From NCBI GenBank assembly GCA_020028595.1, contig JAIBHQ010000053.1, positions 1-6,492 on the forward strand: a DNA stretch of 6,492 bases, read 5' to 3'. Below are positions 1 to 6,492 of the stretch, piece after piece; within the stretch, counting starts at the first letter, position 1; each line of letters starts with the position of its first letter. The stretch is from Nitrospirota bacterium (GTDB taxonomy: Bacteria; Nitrospirota; Nitrospiria; Nitrospirales; Nitrospiraceae). The notes under the pieces were generated by a model. It was not told the origin of the DNA and did not search any database. It saw nothing but the letters and a program-made list of their open reading frames with translations. Position numbers and translations under genes: made by a program.

Positions 1-2009
1 TGGGTTGGGTGATATTTTTCTTTGCAGTCCTTGCAAAGCCGTTTTGCCAACCGCTGGGCCAGCACGCCGAGCATGGCATCGGCAAAGCTGAAGGGGTCGC
101 ATCCCATGTCCAGCAAGCGGGTGATGGTTTCGACCGCGCTGTTGGTGTGGAGCGTGCTGAGCACCAAGTGGCCGGTCAGCGAGGCCTCGATGCCGGTCTC
201 GGCCGTTTCTTTATCGCGCATCTCACCGACCATGATGACGTCTGGGTCGGCGCGGAGGAAGGCGCGCATGGCTATCGCAAAGGTGAAGCCGATCTTCGGC
301 TGCACCTGGACCTGGCGCAGGCCGTATTGCGTGATTTCGACGGGGTCCTCGGCGGTCCAGATTTTCCATTCCGGCTCGTTGATGTTGCCGAGCACGGAGT
401 GCAGCGTGGTGGTTTTTCCTGATCCGGTCGGTCCCACGCACAGGATGATGCCGTAGGGTACTTCCGATATCCGCTTGAGCTCACGCAGGTTGCGGTCCGT
501 GAATCCCATTTTGTCCAGCGGCACCGGTTCGCTCGCCGCCAGGATACGCATGACGACGTCTTCGTTGTAGCCGGTGGTCGGGATGGTCGCAACACGAAGC
601 TCGATTTCCTTTTCGGCCATTTTGAATTTGATCTTGCCGTCCTGGGGCTTTCGCCGTTCCGCAATGTCCAAAGTGGCCATGATCTTCAAGCGGGAGACGA
701 GCGCGCGCCGGAACGCCGGTGGAACTTTCATGTACTCCTGGCACGTCCCGTCGACGCGGAACCGGATGACGGTCTCCCTTTTCTCGCCGTAGGGTTCGAC
801 GTGAATATCGGACGCATTCAACTTGTACGCGTCGATGATGATTTTATTGGCGAGCTTGACGACAGTGCTGTCGTTCTCGGTCATGCCGGAGTCGGCTGAG
901 GCGTCGGCCGCGGCCTCTTCGCTGGCCTCGTCGATCATCATGGCCTGGAGTTCATCAAGGCTGCCAGGGTCCGTCGCGCCGCCCAGCGAGGCCATTGGAG
1001 AGGCTGCCGCGCCGGTGGCCCGTTTCACAAACTGGCCGATGTCACGGCGCAGGCAGACGGAGAACTTGATGCTCTGGCCGGGGAAACTGCGCTTGATGTC
1101 CTGGATTTTGTCCAGATCGTTGGGGTCGTCGATCAGGACTTCGATGACGGTCTTGTCACGCCGCAGGGGCATCCAGAAGTTCTTTTTCAAGAACTCGATA
1201 TTCAGCGGCTTGATCAGCTCGGGGTCGGGGATGATCTTCTCGTCATATTCGACATGGGGGCATTTGTAGAACTGGCTGAGGGACTTGACCAGTTCGGTCT
1301 TCGGGATTTTATATTTGTCCAGCAGGATGGTCTCGAGATCCTGGGTTCCCTTGCGCGATTCGGCAATGGCATTGTCCAGTTCGGCCTGGGTAATGCGGTT
1401 GCCTGCGACCAGCGCCCCGAATTTTGTCGGGGCCTTTTTGGCCAGCTTCTGAAGGTTTTGAAACGCGATCCCCAGGCCTTTGCTGATTTCTGCAACCGAC
1501 TCCTCGTCCTTCTTTGAAAAACGCAGCCCGCTTTTTTTATTAATGAGCTGAATGACGCCCATCAAGTACTTGTTTTCGGCCAGGATGGGGTAGCTGAGGA
1601 CCTGTTTGGTCTTGAACCCGCTTCTCTTGTCCCACGAGGCGTCATGCCCCAGCGCCGGATGGATATTGGCCAGTTCTGTTTTGTTGTACGCGTCAACGAT
1701 ATTGGCCGGGCGGAGGTACTTGGCGGTGAATCCCACGATGCTTTGTTCGTTGATCGGCACGCGGATTTCCTGGACCGTATCGAGATGGGCGGCCCTGGAG
1801 AAGATTTCTTTTTTCTCGGTGTCGATCGCGTAGATCGTGACCTCCTCGGTATCGAAGAGGTTCAGGAGGTCCTTGCGCAGGTCGAGGATGATCTGATCAA
1901 GATCCTTCGCGGAGTGGATGAGGCTGGTGATGCGCTTGACCTCTTCCGCGTAAGCGATTTTCTGCTGAAGCTCCTGAACGTTGTCGGGAGCGATTTTCGT
2001 GTCCGGCAC
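1..2009 (-). CDS. GAF domain-containing GspE/PilB-type assembly ATPase (3' end cut by window)
   Basis: This is a hexameric-type AAA+ ATPase of the GspE/PilB family, which powers type II secretion or type IV pilus assembly from the cytoplasmic side of the inner membrane. I translated 669 codons, with no stop before the left edge. Residues about 35-190 form a GAF domain ending in the typical NKKSGLRFSKKDEE stretch. Residues about 197-256 resemble the MshEN/T2SSE N-terminal domain. Residues about 334-380 are a low-complexity, Ala- and acid-rich linker. The ATPase core follows: SDIHVEP (400-406), RRKPQDGKI (452-460), Walker A GPTGSGKT (526-533), Asp box AEDPVEI (553-559), Walker B DPDVIMVGEMRD (588-599) and His box GHLVLSTLHTN (613-623). 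C659 and C662 are the first half of the family's zinc tetracysteine motif; the second half lies beyond the edge. The GTG start is favoured by a strong ribosome binding site and by an in-frame TAG seven codons upstream with no other start between. No secretion or pilus genes are in view, so the machine it serves is unknown. The family is certain; the specific role is not. Confidence 0.94.
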   Translation of the reverse strand, partial: MPDTKIAPDNVQELQQKIAYAEEVKRITSLIHSAKDLDQIILDLRKDLLNLFDTEEVTIYAIDTEKKEIFSRAAHLDTVQEIRVPINEQSIVGFTAKYLRPANIVDAYNKTELANIHPALGHDASWDKRSGFKTKQVLSYPILAENKYLMGVIQLINKKSGLRFSKKDEESVAEISKGLGIAFQNLQKLAKKAPTKFGALVAGNRITQAELDNAIAESRKGTQDLETILLDKYKIPKTELVKSLSQFYKCPHVEYDEKIIPDPELIKPLNIEFLKKNFWMPLRRDKTVIEVLIDDPNDLDKIQDIKRSFPGQSIKFSVCLRRDIGQFVKRATGAAASPMASLGGATDPGSLDELQAMMIDEASEEAAADASADSGMTENDSTVVKLANKIIIDAYKLNASDIHVEPYGEKRETVIRFRVDGTCQEYMKVPPAFRRALVSRLKIMATLDIAERRKPQDGKIKFKMAEKEIELRVATIPTTGYNEDVVMRILAASEPVPLDKMGFTDRNLRELKRISEVPYGIILCVGPTGSGKTTTLHSVLGNINEPEWKIWTAEDPVEITQYGLRQVQVQPKIGFTFAIAMRAFLRADPDVIMVGEMRDKETAETGIEASLTGHLVLSTLHTNSAVETITRLLDMGCDPFSFADAMLGVLAQRLAKRLCKDCKEKYHPT

Positions 2010-2120
2010 GGTGTCCTTCCTGCCCGTCTAAGGAGTCAACCCATGGTCCTATTTTTGTGGTTAGACTAGGACGAAATACCTCGAAACGCAAGAGAAAGTT
2101 GCATGAAGTTGTCCGGCGGC
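2010..2120. other. Intergenic gap between proS and the ATPase gene
   Basis: These 111 bases separate the proS stop from the ATPase start. Besides the ribosome binding site, they hold a 6-base inverted repeat (GTCCTA at 2046-2051 and TAGGAC at 2067-2072) with a 15-base loop, too weak to call a terminator. On the minus strand TTGCGT (2086-2091) and TAGTCT (2063-2068) are spaced by 17 bases, which resembles a poor sigma-70 promoter, but each hexamer matches the consensus at only three of six positions. The gap is large enough for the ATPase gene to have its own promoter. The sequence alone does not prove one. Confidence 0.5.
2014..2021 (-). promoter_or_regulatory. Ribosome binding site of the GspE-like ATPase
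   Basis: AGGAAGGA reads on the minus strand, four bases before the GTG at 2009. It is a strong purine-rich Shine-Dalgarno match. It decides the start, because the only in-frame codons between the upstream TAG and this GTG include no alternative initiator. Confidence 0.75.
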
Positions 2121-3824
2121 TTATCGCAAGCCGAGCCATTCCCTGGCCTGGGCGAGCACGTCGCCAGGCGCCATTTTCTTGACGGCCCCCGTCTTCCGCT
2201 CTTTGAACTCGACGGTGCCCTGGGCAAGACCCTTTTCGCCAATGACCAGCTGGTAGGGGGCGCCGATCAGGTCTGCATCGTTGAATTTCACGCCGGCCCG
2301 CTCGTCACGGTCATCCCACAGGACTTCGGCTCCGGCCTGCGACAGCGTCTCGTACAGGGTTTGCGCCGTGGCGGAGACGGCAGCGGACTGGCTCAAGGGG
2401 AGCAGGTGGATGTGGAACGGGGCGATGGGGATCGGCCAGAGCATGCCCTTGGCATCGTGGTGCTGCTCGATGGCGGCAGCGGCCACGCGGCTGACGCCGA
2501 TGCCGTAACAGCCCATCACGGCCAGGCATTCCTTGCCCTCAGGGTCGAGGAACATCGCGTTCATGGCCTTGCTGTACTTGGTACCGAGCATGAACACATG
2601 CCCGACTTCAATGCCCCGGGCAATACGAAGGGGCCCGTCGCCTTTGGGAGACGGATCGCCAGCCTGGGCATTGCGAAGATCGGCAAACTGTTCGACGGCG
2701 AAGTCCCGGTCGCAGTTGGCATCCACGTAATGTGCGTTGGCTTCGTTGCTTCCCACGACAACGTTCCGGAGTGTCTTGACGGCGTGGTCGGCGATGATCC
2801 GCACCTGCCGCAGGCCGATGGGGCCGGCAAATCCAACCGGCGCGCCCGTTGCGGCCGTGACTCTGGCCGGATCGGCCAGTTCCAGCGCCGTCACGCCCAG
2901 CAGCTTTTTGACTTTGACCTCATTGACCTCATGGTCGCCACGGACCAGCACCGCGACCAGGTCCTTGGAGGACTGATAGAGGATCGTCTTGACCAGTTGT
3001 GCTGGCGTAATATTGAGAAATGCCGTGACTTCCTCGACGCTGCGGGCGCCGGGCGTCGGGACTTTCCGCAGCGGCCGCGGCGCATCGGAAGCGGTTCCGG
3101 CTGGCGGAAGCGTCTCGGCGCGCTCGACGTTGGCCGCGTAGGTCCCCCCCTCCGCGTAGACGATGGTTTCCTCGCCTGTGTCCGCCAGCACCATGAATTC
3201 GTGCGACGAGGTGCCGCCGATCAGGCCGGTGTCGGCTTCCACGGCCCGGAAGGTCAACCCGCAGCGGGTAAAGATGCGGCTGTAGGCGTCGTACATCTTC
3301 TGATAGCTGATCTTGGCGCCGGCTTCGTCCCTGTCGAAGCTATAGGCGTCTTTCATGATGAATTCGCGGCCCCGCATGAGGCCGAACCGGGGACGGATTT
3401 CGTCCCGGAATTTGGTCTGGATCTGGTAACAGTTCAGCGGGAGCTGGCGGTAGGACCGCACGTCGCGTCGAATCAAATCGGTGATGACTTCTTCGTGCGT
3501 CGGGCCCAGGCAGAAGTCCCGCTCGTGCCGGTCTTTGAACCGCAGCAGTTCCTTGCCGTAGAAGTCCCAGCGGCCTGTTTCACGCCACAGTTCAGCCGGC
3601 GCGGCGATCGGCATCAGGACTTCCTGCGCGCCGGATCGGTTCATTTCCTCGCGGACGATGGCTTCAATCTTGCGGAGGACGCGCAGCCCCAGCGGGAGGT
3701 AGGTATAGATGCCGGCGGCGACCTTGCGGATCATGCCGGCCCGCAGCAGCAGGCGATGGCTGGCGATTTCCGCCTCTCCGGGGTCTTCGCGAAGGGTCGG
3801 GATCAGAGTGTGGGATGTGCGCAT
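2121..3824 (-). CDS. proS: Proline--tRNA ligase (bacterial type with editing domain)
   Basis: This class II aminoacyl-tRNA synthetase charges tRNA-Pro with proline in the cytoplasm. The 567 residues match the usual length of bacterial (ProS type 1) enzymes. The N-terminus [16 protein letters not shown] is typical, followed by [25 protein letters not shown] is at 107-112. Motif 2 runs from [10 protein letters not shown] (139-148) to FIMKDAYSF (155-163). [12 protein letters not shown] is at 199-210. Residues about 225-400 are the inserted YbaK-like domain that hydrolyses mischarged Ala-tRNA-Pro. K279 in LVKT corresponds in position and context to the editing lysine known from the E. coli enzyme, and H365 probably matches its conserved histidine. 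Motif 3 ([10 protein letters not shown], 437-446) precedes the C-terminal anticodon-binding domain (about 470-567), so aminoacylation and editing both look intact. The start is fixed by homology and by an in-frame TAG three codons upstream. No clear Shine-Dalgarno sequence precedes the ATG, and a repeat element ends 12 bases upstream of it. Confidence 0.98.
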   Translation of the reverse strand: MRTSHTLIPTLREDPGEAEIASHRLLLRAGMIRKVAAGIYTYLPLGLRVLRKIEAIVREEMNRSGAQEVLMPIAAPAELWRETGRWDFYGKELLRFKDRHERDFCLGPTHEEVITDLIRRDVRSYRQLPLNCYQIQTKFRDEIRPRFGLMRGREFIMKDAYSFDRDEAGAKISYQKMYDAYSRIFTRCGLTFRAVEADTGLIGGTSSHEFMVLADTGEETIVYAEGGTYAANVERAETLPPAGTASDAPRPLRKVPTPGARSVEEVTAFLNITPAQLVKTILYQSSKDLVAVLVRGDHEVNEVKVKKLLGVTALELADPARVTAATGAPVGFAGPIGLRQVRIIADHAVKTLRNVVVGSNEANAHYVDANCDRDFAVEQFADLRNAQAGDPSPKGDGPLRIARGIEVGHVFMLGTKYSKAMNAMFLDPEGKECLAVMGCYGIGVSRVAAAAIEQHHDAKGMLWPIPIAPFHIHLLPLSQSAAVSATAQTLYETLSQAGAEVLWDDRDERAGVKFNDADLIGAPYQLVIGEKGLAQGTVEFKERKTGAVKKMAPGDVLAQAREWLGLR

Positions 3825-3836
3825 GGGTTTCTAAAA

Positions 3837-3913
3837 AGCCATCAGCCGTCAGCTTTCAGCTTGAAAAGTAATGCTGGGCTTCTGTGTTGACTGATTGCTG
3901 AGGGCTGAGAGCT
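3837..3913. repeat. Facing AGCnnTC heptamer arrays forming an imperfect inverted repeat
   Basis: On the plus strand, 3837-3862 reads AGCCATC, AGCCGTC, AGCTTTC, then the partial unit AGCTT. On the minus strand, 3913-3891 reads AGCTCTC, AGCCCTC, AGCAATC, then AG. The two 23-base arms (3837-3859 and 3891-3913) match at 18 positions when one is reverse-complemented. All five differences fall at positions 4 and 5 of the 7-base unit. The loop between them is 31 bases. As minus-strand RNA the element can fold into a long imperfect hairpin followed by a short U run (3833-3837), just before proS. It could be a dispersed intergenic repeat, a weak terminator or attenuator, or an RNA-stability element; the sequence does not decide between these. 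Confidence 0.75.
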
Positions 3914-3922
3914 GGTAGCCAT

Positions 3923-5314
3923 TCATCCGTGCAGCAGCCGCTCGATGTCGTTCCAGAAGGCAAATACCATGATGCAGACGAGCAGCAACAGGCCCACCTG
4001 CTGGGCAACTTCACGCTGGCGATCCGCAAGCGGTTTGCGCATGACGGCTTCGATGGCAAAAAACAGCAGATGGCCTCCGTCCAGGATGGGAATCGGCAGC
4101 AGGTTGAGGACGCCCAGGTTAATGCTCAGGATGGCGATGAGGAACACGACGCTCGCCATGCCCTGGGCTCCGGCTTCGCCGGAGATGCTGGCGATCGTGA
4201 GCGGTCCGCCGATGTTCTTGCTGGAGATTTCTCCGGCAATCATCTTGTAGATGCCGACGGCGGTCAGCTCGGTCCATCCCCACGTGGCTTCCAGGCCGTG
4301 CCAGACGGCCGTCAGGGGGTTGGATGCGCGGATCAGTGACCGGCCGGGCCCCGAGACGCCGATTTTTCCGATCTCGACGGCCTTGCCGTTCGCGGAGATT
4401 TTTTCCAGGGCCGGGGTGACGGTGAGCGAAACGACCTGCCCGTTGCGGTTCACCTCGACTTTGAGCGGGCGGTTCGGGCTTTCCTTGACGATGCCGGTCA
4501 TCTGGGACCAGGCGTGAATCGGTTGTCCTTCGATGGCGACGACGCGGTCGCCTTCCTTGAACCCGGCCGCCATGGCAGGGGAGCCGTTCATGACGGCGGT
4601 GATGACCGGCGCCGTCTCCTCGATGCCGAGGGAATACTGCACGACATCCTTGCCGTCCTCCTGCACTGTTGTTCCGGCCGGCGTGACGACCAGGGTTTTG
4701 ATTTGAGCCCCCCGGCGGACATCGAGGGTGAGCGGTTTGCCGTTGCTCTTTGCGACGGCGTCGAACAGTTCCACTCTCGTGGAGATGTCCTTCTCGTTGA
4801 CCCGCAGCACCCGATCGCCGGGCTGCATGCCGGCCGTGGCCGCCGGCGATCCTGGTTTCATCGCTTCAATGTCGGGCGTCAGGTCCTTAAAGCTGGGGAC
4901 GAACAACGGCGCGCCGGTTGCCAGCCAGGCGGAAAAAATCAGATAGGCCAGCAGGAAGTTGAATCCCGGCCCGCCGGCCACGATGAGCACTTTGCTCCAG
5001 AGATTTTGATGCGAGAACGACCGGCGCTGCTCTTCCGGAGATATGGCGTCGCTTTCGTCCTCGCCGAACAGCTTGACGTAGCCTCCGAGCGGAACGGCCG
5101 ACACCAGGTACTCGGTTTCGCCGATCTGCCGGCCGGCTATTTTGGGGCCGAATCCCAGCGAGAACTTGAGCACGCGCACTCCGACCCAGCGCGCCATCAG
5201 GAAATGCCCGAATTCGTGAAATGCCACGAGGACGCCGAGCACGACGACGAACCAAAAAGCCTTTTGCATGACGAGAAGAACGGTATCGGGTGACCAGGCG
5301 AACGCAGTAAGCAT
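3923..5314 (-). CDS. rseP: RseP-type site-2 intramembrane zinc metalloprotease
   Basis: RseP cleaves membrane-embedded substrates; in E. coli it cuts the anti-sigma factor RseA and clears signal-peptide remnants. The 463 residues are close to the E. coli length. A hydrophobic segment (about 20-40) carries the zinc-binding HEFGH at 33-37. GGPGFNF (114-120) begins or lies in a second membrane segment (about 108-130). Two periplasmic PDZ domains follow: about 150-205 (KPGSPAATAGMQPGDRVLRV) and about 237-290 (NGSPAMAAGFKEGDRVVAI). The third membrane segment (about 385-407) leads into NLLPIPILDGGHL (404-416), whose LDG aspartate D412 is the third zinc ligand, and the last segment lies near 438-455. 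All catalytic residues are present. The start at 5314 is preferred to the in-frame ATG at 5269 because it has a good ribosome binding site (5322-5326); the cost is about ten extra residues before HEFGH compared with E. coli. The gene lies 11 bases after dxr, suggesting coupled expression. No rseA or rpoE gene is in view, so the substrate is unknown. Confidence 0.97.
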   Translation of the reverse strand: MLTAFAWSPDTVLLVMQKAFWFVVVLGVLVAFHEFGHFLMARWVGVRVLKFSLGFGPKIAGRQIGETEYLVSAVPLGGYVKLFGEDESDAISPEEQRRSFSHQNLWSKVLIVAGGPGFNFLLAYLIFSAWLATGAPLFVPSFKDLTPDIEAMKPGSPAATAGMQPGDRVLRVNEKDISTRVELFDAVAKSNGKPLTLDVRRGAQIKTLVVTPAGTTVQEDGKDVVQYSLGIEETAPVITAVMNGSPAMAAGFKEGDRVVAIEGQPIHAWSQMTGIVKESPNRPLKVEVNRNGQVVSLTVTPALEKISANGKAVEIGKIGVSGPGRSLIRASNPLTAVWHGLEATWGWTELTAVGIYKMIAGEISSKNIGGPLTIASISGEAGAQGMASVVFLIAILSINLGVLNLLPIPILDGGHLLFFAIEAVMRKPLADRQREVAQQVGLLLLVCIMVFAFWNDIERLLHG

Positions 5315-5321
5315 GGGTGTG

Positions 5322-5326
5322 TCCTT
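5322..5326 (-). promoter_or_regulatory. Ribosome binding site of rseP overlapping the dxr stop codon
   Basis: AAGGA on the minus strand ends seven bases before the rseP ATG, and its first A is the last base of the dxr TAA stop (5326-5328). This supports the longer rseP start and suggests that ribosomes finishing dxr help initiate rseP. Confidence 0.75.
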
Positions 5327-6492
5327 TATCCGTTTCCGGCCAGCGCGTGCACGCGGGCGCCGGCCTTTTCACGCGCCCAGCGATCGGCCTCCAGCGCGTC
5401 GTCAAGCGTGCGAATCTGCCGGAGGGTATGCGCATCCATCGTGCTGCGGATAATCTCGGCGATGTCCAGGAATCCGATTCCCTCCTGGAGGTACGCCGCC
5501 ACGGCGATTTCGTTGGCGGCGTTCAACACGGCCGGCATCGTGCCGCCGATCTTGAGGGCATCGTAGCCGAGTTGCAGGCACGGAAACCGGTCGTGGTCAG
5601 GCGAAAAGAACGTCAGCGTGCCGATGCTGGCCAGATCCAGCGGGGGGAGTTCCAGCGGCACGCGCGCCGGGTACTTCATGGCATACGAAATCGGTGTGCG
5701 CATGTCGGGCAGGCCCAGTTGCGCGATCACGGACCCGTCCTTGTATTCCACCATCGAGTGAATGACGCTTTCCCGATGGACCAGCACTTCGATCTGCGCG
5801 ACCGGCATGTCGAACAGCCAGCGCGCTTCCACGACTTCCAGCCCCTTGTTCATCATCGTGGCGGAGTCGATCGTGATCTTGGCGCCCATTTTCCAATTCG
5901 GATGTTGCAGGGCCTGTTCCGGCTTTACCTCCCGCATCTGCTCGCGGGGCATGTTCCACAGGGGACCGCCGGATGCAGTCAGGATCAGCCGGCGGATGTC
6001 TTCCCGGCGGTGCCCTTCCATGGACTGAAAGATGGCGCTGTGTTCGCTATCCACCGGGAAGATGCGCACGCCGTGCTTGTGCGCTTCCTCCTGCATCAAC
6101 TGGCCGGCCATGACCATCGGTTCCTTGTTCGCCAGGGCCACGTGCTTATCCGAGCGGATGGCGGCCAGCGTCGGCATCAGGCCGGCTCCGCCGACGATGG
6201 CGGAGATCACCAACTCGCCTTCCGGCATACGGGCTACGTCCGCCACGCCTTCGGGGCCGGAGAGAATCTCAACGGAGAGTCCTTTGCAACGGCTACGCAG
6301 CCGCGTTGCAGCGGTCGGATCGGCCAGGGCGACCTTCGCCGGCTTGAAGCGACGGATTTGTTCCTCGAGCGGGACGTCTTTGGTGGCCGCCGTCAGCCCC
6401 ACCACCTGAAACTCGTTCGGAAACTTGGACACAATGTCCAGCGTGCTGGTGCCGATGGAGCCGGTGGAGCCGAGAATAATGATGCGTTTCAT
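5326..6492 (-). CDS. dxr: 1-deoxy-D-xylulose 5-phosphate reductoisomerase
   Basis: Dxr (IspC) converts 1-deoxy-D-xylulose 5-phosphate to 2-C-methyl-D-erythritol 4-phosphate with NADPH and a divalent metal. It is the committed step of the MEP isoprenoid pathway, acts in the cytoplasm and is the target of fosmidomycin. The 388 residues are near the usual length. The NADPH-binding GSTGSIG is at 8-14, followed by the conserved STLDI. AIVGGAGL (98-105) and ALANKEP (119-125) follow. The metal ligands appear as D148 and E150 in PVDSEH and E219 in NKGLE (215-219). The substrate and loop region has TASGGP (172-177) and HPNW (197-200), whose tryptophan corresponds to the active-site loop tryptophan of E. 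coli. GTMPAVLNAANEIAV (317-331) belongs to the C-terminal part. No key residue is missing. The ATG is the last codon of the window and fits the family N-terminus, so the gene is complete, but its ribosome binding site and promoter lie outside. It is the upstream partner of rseP. Confidence 0.98.
   Translation of the reverse strand: MKRIIILGSTGSIGTSTLDIVSKFPNEFQVVGLTAATKDVPLEEQIRRFKPAKVALADPTAATRLRSRCKGLSVEILSGPEGVADVARMPEGELVISAIVGGAGLMPTLAAIRSDKHVALANKEPMVMAGQLMQEEAHKHGVRIFPVDSEHSAIFQSMEGHRREDIRRLILTASGGPLWNMPREQMREVKPEQALQHPNWKMGAKITIDSATMMNKGLEVVEARWLFDMPVAQIEVLVHRESVIHSMVEYKDGSVIAQLGLPDMRTPISYAMKYPARVPLELPPLDLASIGTLTFFSPDHDRFPCLQLGYDALKIGGTMPAVLNAANEIAVAAYLQEGIGFLDIAEIIRSTMDAHTLRQIRTLDDALEADRWAREKAGARVHALAGNG

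Noticed and set aside
2046..2072. Inverted repeat GTCCTA/TAGGAC as a terminator after proS.
   Set aside because: There are only six base pairs with a 15-base loop and no U run following on the minus strand.
2063..2091. TTGCGT-17-TAGTCT as a sigma-70 promoter for the ATPase gene.
   Set aside because: Only three of six bases match in each hexamer, a level expected by chance in this much sequence.
2066..2104. A 12-residue minus-strand reading frame (MQLSLAFRGISS) in the gap before the ATPase gene, a possible leader peptide.
   Set aside because: It has only a weak GGA upstream, no run of one amino acid and no clear attenuator structure after it.
2103..3890. A 595-codon open frame on the plus strand, antisense to the whole of proS.
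   Set aside because: Its product has no recognisable domain, while the opposite strand encodes a full proline--tRNA ligase with every motif. GC-rich codon use commonly leaves the opposite strand open.
3842..3926. Two short minus-strand frames of about 25 codons starting at 3926 (overlapping the rseP stop as ATGA) and at 3922.
   Set aside because: Both are read almost wholly from the AGCnnTC repeat, and neither has a recognisable product; repeat DNA explains them better.
4514..5293. A 259-codon plus-strand open frame opposite rseP.
   Set aside because: It shows no family features and is explained by the codon bias of rseP on the other strand.
5269..5314. Alternative rseP start at the in-frame ATG at 5269, which would put HEFGH nearer its usual position.
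   Set aside because: No ribosome binding site precedes it, whereas the ATG at 5314 has AAGGA at good spacing just after dxr.

Overview
This window is an ordinary, gene-dense chromosomal segment of a GC-rich bacterium. All four genes lie on the minus strand, so transcription runs from the right edge to the left edge. The order is dxr (complete, its ATG exactly at the right edge), rseP (complete), proS (complete), and a GAF-domain GspE/PilB-type secretion or pilus ATPase cut by the left edge after 669 codons. I see no RNA gene, insertion sequence, phage gene or CRISPR array.

The dxr-rseP-proS order and a GAF-containing GspE-like ATPase are, from general knowledge, familiar in Nitrospirota (Nitrospira-like) and Desulfobacterota (Geobacter-like) genomes. 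The proline-tRNA ligase is the bacterial type with an inserted editing domain. I lean towards a Nitrospira-like organism, but four genes cannot settle this.

Region by region: 5326-6492 encodes DXP reductoisomerase, the committed step of the MEP isoprenoid pathway. After 11 bases that carry a ribosome binding site overlapping the dxr stop codon comes rseP (3923-5314), a site-2 intramembrane metalloprotease with two PDZ domains. A 98-base gap (3825-3922) follows, nearly filled by two facing arrays of a 7-base unit AGCnnTC that form an imperfect 23-base inverted repeat. proS (2121-3824) starts straight after it without a recognisable Shine-Dalgarno sequence. A 111-base gap with only weak signals leads to the ATPase (1-2009), which has a GTG start with a strong AGGAAGGA ribosome binding site.

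Functionally, dxr and rseP look translationally coupled and fit the common bacterial cluster that joins isoprenoid precursor supply, envelope proteolysis and tRNA charging. The ATPase belongs to a different process (type II secretion or type IV pilus assembly). Its N-terminal half, a GAF domain plus a MshEN-like domain, suggests control by a small ligand. The points most worth a second look are the AGCnnTC element and the sensory half of the ATPase. I found no evidence for a novel multi-gene system.
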